Source of the DNA: JAKLDO01 sp035354435
GTDB taxonomy: Bacteria; UBP6; UBA1177
DNA length: 40,531 bases
Assembly: GCA_035354435.1 (NCBI GenBank)
Contig: DAOQAY010000002.1
Span: 1 to 40,531, forward strand
Direction of reading: 5' to 3'
Below, in pieces: positions 32,753-40,531 of the stretch (position 1 is its first letter; each line of letters begins with the position of its first letter). The notes under the pieces were generated by a model. That model was given only the letters and a program-made list of their open reading frames with translations. It searched no databases and was not told the DNA's origin. The translations under genes were made by a program, and so were the position numbers.

Positions 32753-35683
32753 TTAATCTATCAATAACGCTGAACACCCATTTTTAGTTTTTTTTGACTC
32801 CTCAATACTATCATTATCAACTGTTATTTCATCGTCATCATTCAAAGATTCATCAATAAATACGGCATCTTCATCATTTGCAACAAACATATCTGAATTT
32901 TCATCAACTGTTTCATCCGGTGTTTCGATGTCAGTGCTCTCATCCGGACTTTCATCAGGAATCTCTTCCGGTGTTATTTCAAACTTTTCGAGAACCTTGC
33001 TCATTATCGCAGTTTTTGTTTCTAAGCTGAGAATCGTTTCAAAAGGAAACCCGAGAATTGCAACCTTTTTACCTGTATTTGTAAGAATTCCTGCACTGAG
33101 GTTTTCATCAGAATCATAATAAAGCATCTCACTTCCATCAGCATTAAAAGGTTTGATAACATCAGCAAAATCAGCCTGATAGAAATATGTTCCATCATCA
33201 TACAATCCTTCAATTCCTGCAAAATCCCCATTCCCTGAGAAAGTATAGAGTCCTGAAGAATCATTAATGTAATCTGCATTCAGCACTTCATTGAAAAATG
33301 CTATATCCGTAACACTTCCCTTTTCCACAAGATCCCAGCCAATTTCAGATCCGCTCACAAAAAATGCTCCGCCGTCTTCAATAAATTGAGTTATCACAGA
33401 CTGCTCTGAAGTTGTAAAAGTCGTATCGTTAGAAGACTGCTCTCCGGCATACCAGATGACAGCATCATAAGAATTCAGATCAATAGATTCCAGATTGCTT
33501 TTCTGCGAAAAATCGACTGCAAATCCAAGTGCTTCAAGCACATCCGCATATTGAATGAAATAATTAAAACTGTTAATATATTCAAGTATATATCTATTAT
33601 TACCAGATATCCCGACATTAAATCTCGGAGTGTTTGCATCAACTCTTTCAAACCCGTCAATTACAAGGATCTGAGCTCCTGTTTTTGCCGGGATTGCACC
33701 TGCCGCAACACTCGGAAATGAAACGCCTCCGTCATTATAAGCAATGATACGGAAATACAACGGTTTGCCATGATCAGGATTATTTTCAGTAAATTCAAAT
33801 ACATTGCCTATATCAGTACCGCTGTCAAACGCATATCCGTCATAACTTTTCTGAACAATATAACCTGTTGCCGGATGACCAAGATAAAAATCAGCATCTG
33901 TTTCAGGTTCATCCCAGAAAAGCGTTACAGATCCGTCAGTATCGGTTTCCGTTCTTAAATTCCGGGGTGTTCCAGGAAGATAAACAGGCTCATAACCGTC
34001 TCTATCTGCAAAATATTTTACAATCGCCTGATATGCCGCTCTGGCAGCAATATCCCTGAATTTTGGATTTCTGAGCATCAGAGCATCTGTCTCATTATCG
34101 TGAAAAGCAAGCTCGACCAGACATGACGGCATTTCATTGTTATAACTCGGGTTTATCTCTCCGAAATACGCACTGTAAAGACCGCTTCCATATTCATACC
34201 ACGATGGATCGAACAATGATTTAACGGAATTGAGGATTCTACCATGAATAAGTTCCGCAAGATGAGCACTGCCTTCTGCCGCCTCAGTTGTCACATAGGT
34301 TGACCCCGGATCATCACTGCTATAGATATAAGTTGAAATTCCTCTCGTTGTACCGTTGTAGGCATTTGAATGCCATGAAAGATAGAGCGAATCATCAGTT
34401 CCAGCCTCGTTTTCCCATGCCGCCCAGCGACTTCTTGCCGTAACATCTGAAGTTCTATCGTTCACACTTGATTGATAAACAGTTGCAGGGGCACCAAGGA
34501 ACTGTGCATGAACTTTCGCCGCTTCTTCCCATCGTGGTGTATCTGATGTTACGCCGTTTCTGCTTATCAAACCGTCTCCGCCGCCGAACCTTACTGCGTC
34601 AGCAATTATAATTGACCCGTTTTCAGCTTCATTATTTTTATTCAGAGTTACGGAACTATGCTCAATTGAACTCCCTTTTTTGAAGAAAAAACTGCCAAGA
34701 TCGACCCATGTGCTTCCATGATGCTGCTGATTGACTGTAATTTCTGTCGAACCGCCTGCATGATTTACCGTGTAGACAGCATTCTGCGCCCTGTCAGTGT
34801 AGGCTTTGTACGAAACATAGACATGATAACTGCCGTCTGATGGAATATTTGCAGTCCATCTTGCCCACGCTCCGCTTCCTGCGGTTGCATAACGGTACTT
34901 TCCGTTCTCGAAAACATTATTGTTGATATCAATCGGATATGAAGTTCTTCCGTAACCTTTCCCCGATGTTGTCTCCGCCCAGATGCCGCCCTCTTCATAA
35001 ATTCCTGATGCGGGGAAAGCCGATCCGTCAGCATCATCCACAACAACAAAACTTTCATTTCTGTCCGTTTCTCTTGCCGAAAACACAAAAGCTCCTGCAT
35101 TTTGAAGATATGGAACAAGAAAATAGCTGACAATCTCAGTATTTGAATCATCTTCTCTCATCCCTTGAGTAATTCCGCGCTGAGTGCTCCATGTCAAACT
35201 GTCAGTATCATAGACCCAGCCATGCCCCGGACTCACATAAATCGTCTTTCCACTCAACCCGCCTTCGACATTTCCATACAGTTTCTGAGGAACAAGCGAT
35301 TTTAGCTGTGGCACTGCATTTCCCTCTTTTTTGGGAACAGGCGGAAGCTCCGGCAGAAGATCTCTTATCGAAACATAATCCGATGACATATTCGATCTGA
35401 CAAAAAACTTTATGTTCTTAAAATCTATTTTTGTTGAAATAAGCAGATTCAAATAATATCTGTTGAGTTTTTCGAGAGAGAGATCATCCAGCTTTTTCAA
35501 CCAGTTATCAGATATAAACATAAAAAATGACACCGTTTTTGCATCTGTATCAAGCACAGTTTTTTCTATCAATATTTCACTAGAGTAACTAATTTTAAAT
35601 TTTTGAGGATCCAATTCAAGAGTTACTGCCGAAATCTCAAACAAAACAAAAAAAACAAAAAGTGCTGCAACAAGTTTCTTCAT
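32753..35683 (-). CDS. Secreted N-acetylmuramoyl-L-alanine amidase with inserted golvesin-like domain, Fn3 and GATase-like domains
   Basis: 976 aa, ATG 35683 with AAGGAAGG upstream. Signal peptide to about residue 18. An Amidase_3 fold starts at about 146 (KTIYVSPGHGWVYD, H154; GMREDDSNTEIV, E177), is interrupted at about 225-368 by a golvesin-C-like beta domain (AWARWTANIPSDG, VYTVNHAGGSTEITVNQQ, IIADAVRFGG), and resumes with SLYLSWHSNAYNG (H438) and CLVELAFHDN (E524), so the zinc ligands and catalytic Glu are all present. A fibronectin type III domain (about 570-665) and a class I GATase/ThuA-like domain (about 670-900, YDAVIWYAGEQ, IEDGGAFFVSGSEI) follow. The tail is Asp/Glu/Pro-rich and ends KNGCSALLID. 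It should cleave peptidoglycan stems outside the cytoplasm in growth, division or predation-type lysis. Confidence 0.88.
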   Translation of the reverse strand: MKKLVAALFVFFVLFEISAVTLELDPQKFKISYSSEILIEKTVLDTDAKTVSFFMFISDNWLKKLDDLSLEKLNRYYLNLLISTKIDFKNIKFFVRSNMSSDYVSIRDLLPELPPVPKKEGNAVPQLKSLVPQKLYGNVEGGLSGKTIYVSPGHGWVYDTDSLTWSTQRGITQGMREDDSNTEIVSYFLVPYLQNAGAFVFSARETDRNESFVVVDDADGSAFPASGIYEEGGIWAETTSGKGYGRTSYPIDINNNVFENGKYRYATAGSGAWARWTANIPSDGSYHVYVSYKAYTDRAQNAVYTVNHAGGSTEITVNQQHHGSTWVDLGSFFFKKGSSIEHSSVTLNKNNEAENGSIIIADAVRFGGGDGLISRNGVTSDTPRWEEAAKVHAQFLGAPATVYQSSVNDRTSDVTARSRWAAWENEAGTDDSLYLSWHSNAYNGTTRGISTYIYSSDDPGSTYVTTEAAEGSAHLAELIHGRILNSVKSLFDPSWYEYGSGLYSAYFGEINPSYNNEMPSCLVELAFHDNETDALMLRNPKFRDIAARAAYQAIVKYFADRDGYEPVYLPGTPRNLRTETDTDGSVTLFWDEPETDADFYLGHPATGYIVQKSYDGYAFDSGTDIGNVFEFTENNPDHGKPLYFRIIAYNDGGVSFPSVAAGAIPAKTGAQILVIDGFERVDANTPRFNVGISGNNRYILEYINSFNYFIQYADVLEALGFAVDFSQKSNLESIDLNSYDAVIWYAGEQSSNDTTFTTSEQSVITQFIEDGGAFFVSGSEIGWDLVEKGSVTDIAFFNEVLNADYINDSSGLYTFSGNGDFAGIEGLYDDGTYFYQADFADVIKPFNADGSEMLYYDSDENLSAGILTNTGKKVAILGFPFETILSLETKTAIMSKVLEKFEITPEEIPDESPDESTDIETPDETVDENSDMFVANDEDAVFIDESLNDDDEITVDNDSIEESKKTKNGCSALLID

Positions 35684-35734
35684 GTTATTCCTTCCTTTTC
35701 CATTTACAGCCAGATTTTACCCGACATACTAAAT

Positions 35735-35762
35735 TTGACAATAAAATTACTTTCTCTAAGAT
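35735..35762 (+). promoter_or_regulatory. Promoter of the trkA-trkH-thiL operon
   Basis: Consensus TTGACA (35735-35740) with TAAGAT (35757-35762) at 16 bp spacing, 40 bp before the trkA ATG. Confidence 0.65.
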
Positions 35763-35802
35763 TGCCGAAGTTGATTATTTCATTAGATTTTAAGGTTTTG
35801 TA

Positions 35803-37146
35803 ATGAAGTTTGTTATTGCCGGAGCAGGATCGGTCGGATACGATATTGCAAGACATCTCATAAAAGAGGGAAAGGATGTCGTGCTGATCGAAAAGGACCC
35901 TGCCAGATTCAAATTCCTTGAGAGCGAGCTTGACTGCATAATCCTGAATCGTGAGATCAACAGTCTTCAGACTTTTATTGATGCAGACATTCAGGAAGGA
36001 GATTATTTTATTGCCGTTACTGAAAGTGATGAAATAAATCTCATAGCATGCTCCATTGCCTCAACTTTCAATAATATCAAAAAGATAGCCCGTGTAAGAA
36101 ATTTGAATTATTCCCACGCTGAAGTTCTAGGCAGACCGTTTCTCGGAGCAGATTATGTAATATCTCCGGAGATAGAAGCTGCAAAACAGATCACCGAGAT
36201 CATTGACCGCGGTGCAGCAACAGATGTAATATCATTTGAAGGGACAGATATCACGATAAGAGGCGGAATTGTTGAGAAAAATTCGATATTTAAGAACAAA
36301 CCTCTGCACAAGATCAGACGGGAGCTAAACAGACATTTCATCGTTGCATACATCAAAAGAGGCGACAAGGAGATCATTCCGTCCGGTGATACCGTTATAA
36401 AGGAAGGTGACAATATTTTCCTTGTGGCAGATAGCGAAGCGATGGAATATATTTTAAGAAAGACCGGCAAAAAAGTTCTGAAAGTTAAAAGTGCACTGAT
36501 AATCGGAACAACAAGAATAGGAAGGAATCTTCTCCGTGTTCTTTCTTCCAGACACATCAAACTAACTGTTATTATTGAAGATTATGAGGAAGCCAAAGAA
36601 ATATCTAGAATGTATCCCGATGTTCTTGTTCTGAACGAAGACATTCGCGATGAAGATATATATGAAGAAGAGAAACTCGGAAATAACGACCTTATTGTCA
36701 CTGTCACAGATAATCAGGAACTCAATATAATCACAGCGTTATATGCAAAAAACATTGGAGTTGAAAGAGCCGTTTCGCTTGTAAGTAAATCCAGTTATAT
36801 GTCAATTGCTCAGAAGCTCGGCGTTGATGTAACCGTCAGTCCTAAAAGAAGTGCCGTTGATGCTATTCTTAAATATATCAGAAAAGGACACATCAGAAGT
36901 CTTCACAGTCTTTTTGAAGGTGATGCTGAAGCGATAGAATTCCTTATAACAGAAAACTGCCACTCGAAAGGAAAAGCTCTGAAAGACCTTAAAATGCCTA
37001 ATGATTCTATTGTTGTCGCCGTGACAAGGAACGGTGCAGTGAACATTCCTGACGGAAATTTTCTATTGATGCCTGATGACAGTGTAATAGTAATCCTCAA
37101 AAGTCATGTCTCTTCAAAAGTTGAAAATATCTTTTCAGGTATTTAA
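35803..37146 (+). CDS. trkA: Trk potassium-uptake regulatory subunit TrkA
   Basis: 447 aa, cytoplasmic NAD/ATP-binding regulator of the Trk K+ channel. It has two tandem RCK halves: the first Rossmann fold GAGSVGYDIARHL with VVLIEKDPARF (1-140) followed by a TrkA_C domain (about 150-215, FKNKPLHKI, EGDNIFLVADSEAMEYIL), the second RCK from about 227 (ALIIGTTRIGRNLLRVL) and a second TrkA_C (about 370-445, HSKGKALKDLKMPNDSIVVAVTRNG). The second Rossmann motif GTTRIGRNL departs from GxGxxG as is usual for the C-terminal half. The gene overlaps trkH by one base (TAATG), so the regulator and channel are coupled. K+ uptake by this system serves osmotic and pH homeostasis. Confidence 0.95.
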   Translation: MKFVIAGAGSVGYDIARHLIKEGKDVVLIEKDPARFKFLESELDCIILNREINSLQTFIDADIQEGDYFIAVTESDEINLIACSIASTFNNIKKIARVRNLNYSHAEVLGRPFLGADYVISPEIEAAKQITEIIDRGAATDVISFEGTDITIRGGIVEKNSIFKNKPLHKIRRELNRHFIVAYIKRGDKEIIPSGDTVIKEGDNIFLVADSEAMEYILRKTGKKVLKVKSALIIGTTRIGRNLLRVLSSRHIKLTVIIEDYEEAKEISRMYPDVLVLNEDIRDEDIYEEEKLGNNDLIVTVTDNQELNIITALYAKNIGVERAVSLVSKSSYMSIAQKLGVDVTVSPKRSAVDAILKYIRKGHIRSLHSLFEGDAEAIEFLITENCHSKGKALKDLKMPNDSIVVAVTRNGAVNIPDGNFLLMPDDSVIVILKSHVSSKVENIFSGI

Positions 37147-38597
37147 TGAATTTCAGATTTTTAATTAAATCACTTTCCGTTCTTATGGCAGTCATTGCCG
37201 CTTTTATGATAATTCCGGCTGGAATAGCTGTTTACTACGGTGAAAAAGAATCTGCGTTCTGGTTTGCACTCGTCTCATTGACAACTCTTCTGCTGACGGC
37301 ACTCACTCTTTTTGCAGGACGGAACTGGTCATTTCCCAGACTTTCGACAAGAGAATCATTCCTTATGGTCACACTTGGATGGTTTTTTTCATCTGCACTT
37401 GGATCTCTGCCGTTTTATTTTTCAGGTGTAATACCTTCATTTTGTGATGCTTTTTTTGAAACAGCATCCGGTTTTTCAACTACCGGAGCCTCAATACTGA
37501 CCTCTATTGAAACTCTTCCGTATTCAATGCTTTTCTGGCGAAGCCTTACTCACTGGCTCGGAGGCATGGGAATTGTTGTTCTCACAGTCGCAATACTGCC
37601 GATGCTTGGTGTCGGAGCAATTCAGCTTTTTAATGCAGAAGCTCCAGGACCGGCAGTCGACAAAATTACTCCGCGGATTGCTGAAACAGCTAAAGTGCTC
37701 TGGTATATTTATATCGGAATGACTTTAGTAATGGTGATACTTCTCCGTATCGGAGGAATGAACTATTTTGATGCTTTCACACACACTTTCGGAACTCTTG
37801 CCACTGGCGGATTTTCAACAAAAAATACATCTGTTGCATTTTATAATTCAGCCTATATTGACGGCATAATCACAATTTTCATGATCCTTGCAGGTATGAA
37901 TTTTACTTTTCATTACAGGTTGCTGACCGGAAGAACAAAAAACATATTTAACAACATCGAAATAAAAACTTACCTTGCCATAATAGCAGTTACAACACTC
38001 ATTGCCACACTCAACCTTTACAAAACTGCATATCAGACTATTTCTGAATCTTTCAGGTTTGCATCATTTCAAGTTGCATCGATAATAACCACGACCGGCT
38101 TTTCAACCGCCGATTATGAAAAATGGCCGTATCTATCTCAATTTATTGTATTTCTTCTCATGTTCATAGGAGCTTGCAGCGGCTCTACAGGCGGCGGAGT
38201 AAAAGTAATACGGTTCGCCACGATGTTCAAGCTGGGACTGAATGAAATGAAATATCTCCTTCACCCGAAAGCTGTACTCCCGCTTTGGATAGACGGAAAA
38301 GTTGTAAAAAAAGACATTGTATACTCTATCGGTTCATTTATTTTTCTGTATGCTTTTACCGTACTTGCGACAACTTCTGTCTGTGCGGCATCAGGAGCTG
38401 ATATTCTAACCTCTTTCACAGCTTCATTATCAGCAGTAGGAAATATAGGCCCCGGATTCGGTTCTGTAGGTCCTGTGGAAAATTACGCTTTCTTTCCTGA
38501 TTATGTAAAATGGACTCTCGCCTTTGCAATGATTGTGGGAAGACTTGAAATTTTTACAGTATTGATACTTTTTACGAAATCGTTCTGGACAAAATAA
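37146..38597 (+). CDS. trkH: Trk potassium-uptake channel TrkH/TrkG
   Basis: 483 aa, polytopic, about ten to twelve membrane helices. The four selectivity-loop regions are visible: FSTTGASIL (about 113), TLATGGFST (about 217), ITTTGFST (about 316) and SAVGNIGPGFG (about 430), each supplying the Gly of the filter. The hydrophobic middle segment with GACSGSTGGGVKVIR (about 340-354) is the TM8 intramembrane-loop gate typical of this family. The sequence WRSLTHWLGGMGIVVLTVAILPMLG near 130-154 is strongly diagnostic. It is cotranscribed with trkA and followed 9 bp later by thiL. Confidence 0.95.
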   Translation: MNFRFLIKSLSVLMAVIAAFMIIPAGIAVYYGEKESAFWFALVSLTTLLLTALTLFAGRNWSFPRLSTRESFLMVTLGWFFSSALGSLPFYFSGVIPSFCDAFFETASGFSTTGASILTSIETLPYSMLFWRSLTHWLGGMGIVVLTVAILPMLGVGAIQLFNAEAPGPAVDKITPRIAETAKVLWYIYIGMTLVMVILLRIGGMNYFDAFTHTFGTLATGGFSTKNTSVAFYNSAYIDGIITIFMILAGMNFTFHYRLLTGRTKNIFNNIEIKTYLAIIAVTTLIATLNLYKTAYQTISESFRFASFQVASIITTTGFSTADYEKWPYLSQFIVFLLMFIGACSGSTGGGVKVIRFATMFKLGLNEMKYLLHPKAVLPLWIDGKVVKKDIVYSIGSFIFLYAFTVLATTSVCAASGADILTSFTASLSAVGNIGPGFGSVGPVENYAFFPDYVKWTLAFAMIVGRLEIFTVLILFTKSFWTK

Positions 38598-38606
38598 GGA
38601 ATAACT

Positions 38607-39512
38607 GTGCTGAAAAACAGAGAATGGGACATTATTAATCTTATCACAGGTACCGGAAATACTTTTACCGGTGATGATTGCGCCGTCTGGAATGAAAAGT
38701 CACTTGTTGTTACGACAGACCATATGTGTGAAGGAATTCATTTTGACTTGAATTTCATGCCGCCAGAAGCAATCGGATGGAGACTGATGGCAGCCAACGC
38801 CAGCGACATTATCTCAATGGGTTCGATTCCGGCACATTTTCTTTTTAATATTGCAATTCCGGAGAACGGATACGAAACTGCCGCAAAGATCATTTCAGGT
38901 GTAAAGCGCTTTTCAGAGAAATATAACATTAAACTTATGGGCGGAGACACAACAGGCGGCAGGTCTTTTATGATCGGTGCCACAATGTTCGGTGAAAAAC
39001 CTGAAAAACTTCTTTTAAGGAGCGGTGCAAAACCTGGCGATACCGTTTTTCTTGCATCGCATACCGGATTGTCAAAGTGCGGATTATTGCATTTAATGAA
39101 CGGAACTGCCGGATTTGAAGAATCAAAGAACCGATTCCTTTTCCCTGACCCGTTCAGACACATACCCGAATCTTTAAATAAAATAAATTGTGCCATTGAT
39201 ATCAGCGATTCTTTAAAATCAGAACTTGAACTCATATCTGTCGCATCAAATGTAGGATTAGAGATAGATTTTGATAAAATTCCCATTCACGAAGAAGTTA
39301 AAAGAACAGCAGAGCTGCTCTCTATTCCGGTTTTTGATCTTATTCTGGGCAGCGGAGAGGAATTTATTCTTCTTTTTACTTCAGACAGTATAATTAAAGG
39401 AGCTTATCCGATTGGAAAAGTAATTTATTCAAAGGAGCCTGACATTGCGATCACTTCTAAAAACAGCCGCATTGATCTTGCTGCAGTTTCAACTTTCAGT
39501 CATTTCGGCTGA
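38607..39512 (+). CDS. thiL: Thiamine-monophosphate kinase
   Basis: Phosphorylates TMP to the coenzyme thiamine diphosphate. 301 aa, GTG start 38607 with AAGGA at 6 bp. N-terminal motifs TGDDCAVW, VVTTDHMCEGIHFDLNFM, GWRLMAANASDIISMGSIPAHFLFNIAIP and the Mg/ATP motif LMGGDTTGG, then the second domain DPFRHIPE, AIDISDSLKSEL and ILGSGEEFILLF with C-terminal STFSHFG. All the Asp-rich ATP-binding motifs of the AIR-synthase-like fold are present. It follows trkH by 9 bp and its last 68 bases are also the start of the DUF192 gene. No other thiamine gene is near. Confidence 0.93.
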   Translation: MLKNREWDIINLITGTGNTFTGDDCAVWNEKSLVVTTDHMCEGIHFDLNFMPPEAIGWRLMAANASDIISMGSIPAHFLFNIAIPENGYETAAKIISGVKRFSEKYNIKLMGGDTTGGRSFMIGATMFGEKPEKLLLRSGAKPGDTVFLASHTGLSKCGLLHLMNGTAGFEESKNRFLFPDPFRHIPESLNKINCAIDISDSLKSELELISVASNVGLEIDFDKIPIHEEVKRTAELLSIPVFDLILGSGEEFILLFTSDSIIKGAYPIGKVIYSKEPDIAITSKNSRIDLAAVSTFSHFG

Positions 39513-39897
39513 AACGATCTGCACATACAATCCTGATGCGACAATATCAATCAATGGTTCTAACGGAGAAAGACTTTTATTCACTGTGGGCATTGCTGAT
39601 ACTGAGGAAAAGCACACAAAAGGTCTTATGAACTGCAAGGAACTTAAAAAAGGAACAGGTCTTTTTTTTATTTTCAATGACGACGCACCTCGTTATTTCT
39701 GGATGAAAAACACATCTGTGGAGCTTGCAATCATCTATATTGATTCAGAATATAAAGTTGTTTCTATCAAAAAAGGTATTTCGTACAGCGAATCAACACT
39801 GCCGAGCGTTTTTCCTGCAAGATTTGTGCTTGAGATAAACTGGAATGAAAGCAGTAGAATAAAACCGGGAGACAAAGTTTCTTTCAAAATGAACTGA
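39445..39897 (+). CDS. Exported DUF192-family protein starting inside thiL
   Basis: 150 aa. Start TTG 39445 with GGAG seven bases upstream, inside the thiL reading frame (68-bp overlap, different frame). The length and a clean signal peptide MRSLLKTAALILLQFQLSVISAETICTY support this start. The body fits DUF192: LLFTVGIADTEEKHTKGLMNCKELKKGTGLFFIF with the family pattern R/K-G-LM..., then YFWMKNTSVELAIIYIDSEYKVV and INWNESSRIKPGDKVSF. The usual upstream lipobox is absent, so it should be periplasmic and soluble. Function unknown in the family. Its TGA directly abuts the convergent thioredoxin stop within TGATCA. Confidence 0.87.
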   Translation: MRSLLKTAALILLQFQLSVISAETICTYNPDATISINGSNGERLLFTVGIADTEEKHTKGLMNCKELKKGTGLFFIFNDDAPRYFWMKNTSVELAIIYIDSEYKVVSIKKGISYSESTLPSVFPARFVLEINWNESSRIKPGDKVSFKMN

Positions 39898-40272
39898 TCA
39901 TTTCTTTTTTGCTTCTATCTTCTCAAGAGATTCCTGCAATTTCAAATAACCGGTAAGACCGGTAAAAGTTTCAACTGGTTCACCTTTTACAAATATTATA
40001 AGTGTCGGGACAGCTCTGACTTTATTAGGAATTACGATCTTTCCTTCCGTATCCTGCTCGATATTAAACGCACCGACCCTTATTCTTCCCTGAAAATCGG
40101 TAGCAAATTTTGTAACGGTTTTTGCCATCTGACGGCATGGAAGGCATGTGTTCGAATAAAAATCCACAAGAACCGGAACAGGGGAATTTTTTATGGAAGC
40201 ATTAAAATTCAATGTTGTCAGCTCAACGGGAAGAACTCTTGTCTTGAGTTTAAAAATATCAAGCACTCCCAT
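39898..40272 (-). CDS. Thioredoxin-fold protein with CLPC active site
   Basis: 124 aa, no signal peptide. The thioredoxin core VPVLVDFYSNTCLPCRQMAKTV has C43/C46 in a CLPC motif instead of CGPC, and the cis-proline is in AVPTLIIFVKGEPVETFTG (P89). The Trp normally before the first Cys is missing (here SNTC), which together with the Leu will change redox potential and partner choice. It is short at the N-terminus with an added amphipathic segment (MGVLDIFKLKTRVLPVELT). The start ATG 40272 follows AAGGAGAAAG, just 15 bp from the end of the pseudogene, so the two may be cotranscribed. Which reductant or target it serves is unknown. Confidence 0.88.
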   Translation of the reverse strand: MGVLDIFKLKTRVLPVELTTLNFNASIKNSPVPVLVDFYSNTCLPCRQMAKTVTKFATDFQGRIRVGAFNIEQDTEGKIVIPNKVRAVPTLIIFVKGEPVETFTGLTGYLKLQESLEKIEAKKK

Positions 40273-40286
40273 TTTCTTTCTCCTTT

Positions 40287-40531
40287 TTAAAAAATTATAA
40301 TATTACAACCACCAGTTTCAATCTCATCAGGAATTATAGAGTCATCATTATATTCCGTATCTGCATCTCCGTCCGGATCAATATCCAGATTGTATGAAAA
40401 ATAAACATCTTCATCAATATTTTCAAGACCGCCGGCACAATTTTTCTCTGAACACAGAAGTTTTACAGCTTCATATGCAAATATTACTCATATGCAATAA
40501 TATATGCATAAGACTGTATCAAACTACTCTG
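40287..40531 (-). pseudogene. Frameshifted C-terminal fragment of an acidic secreted protein
   Basis: Open on the minus strand from 40487 to a TAA at 40287-40289 (66 codons) but with no ATG, GTG or TTG to start it. An in-frame TGA lies just upstream (40488-40490). The peptide has KLLCSEKNCAGG, LDIDPDGDADTEYNDDS (Asp-rich, calcium-loop-like) and PDEIETGGCNIIIF at the end. In another frame the edge sequence reads QSSLIQSYAYIIAYE, and joining that to AVKLLCSEK across the second of two imperfect copies of GCATATGA (17 bp apart) restores one continuous protein. The 17-bp duplication therefore explains both the frameshift and the stop. Most of the gene lies beyond the right edge. Confidence 0.6.

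Noticed and set aside
32753..32800. MYXO-CTERM sorting signal truncated by frameshift
   Set aside because: No membrane helix or Arg cluster can be recovered in any frame after the Gly-Cys; mutS2 ends 6 bp away. A second protein ends the same way, so the short tail looks genuine.

Overview
The window looks like chromosomal DNA from an AT-rich (by eye about 40% GC), Gram-negative, probably uncultivated bacterium. The Gram-negative reading rests on a three-part CusCBA-type efflux system, a lipoprotein, signal peptides and a SurA/PpiD-like membrane chaperone. The cysteine-rich DUF4215-type repeats, PEGA and golvesin-like domains, secreted ankyrin proteins and long Asp/Glu/Pro linkers recall Myxococcota and other former Deltaproteobacteria. 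That placement is an inference, because no rRNA is present. There is no phage, CRISPR array, IS transposase or integrase; most of the window is housekeeping operons with lineage-specific envelope genes between them.

Layout: 1-5744 (minus) is a metal-efflux operon read from a promoter near 5780-5808: YHS-domain protein, CusC-like, CusB-like and CusA-like (the last runs off the left edge). 5816-7177 (minus) is cysK followed by an Rrf2 regulator, with an inverted repeat upstream that could be its operator. 7248-11278 (minus) is a large exported ankyrin protein translationally coupled to a DEAD-box helicase. 11467-15265 (plus) is gmk, a bifunctional Rel/SpoT enzyme and dapA. 15275-18283 (minus) is a lipoprotein with 16 cysteine-rich repeats. 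18446-19916 (plus) is an NfeD/SPFH membrane pair, followed by a 385-bp gap holding a compact inverted-repeat element. 20302-21291 is a single-pass TPR protein. 21294-23890 (minus) is a diguanylate cyclase followed by a second exported ankyrin protein, and 23967-24566 (minus) is a HAD phosphatase.

24672-26638 (plus) holds a short-type adenylate kinase, tRNA-Leu(CAA) and an RhlE-like helicase. 26766-32746 (plus) appears to be one operon: a SurA_N-type membrane protein, an AMMECR1-like membrane-anchored protein, a YkgJ-type cysteine-cluster protein and MutS2. 32753-35683 (minus) is a secreted multidomain amidase. 35803-39897 (plus) is trkA-trkH-thiL and a DUF192 protein. 39898-40272 (minus) is a thioredoxin-like protein. 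40287-40531 (minus) is the frameshifted C-terminal end of another acidic secreted protein.

I did not find a clear-cut new defence or mobile system. The least explained signals are the roughly 105-bp structured element at 19960-20062, a very short C-terminal Gly-Cys tail shared by two acidic-linker proteins, a 17-bp duplication that breaks the right-edge gene, the three-ankyrin super-repeat, and the membrane-bound AMMECR1-like protein beside a PPIase-less SurA_N protein.
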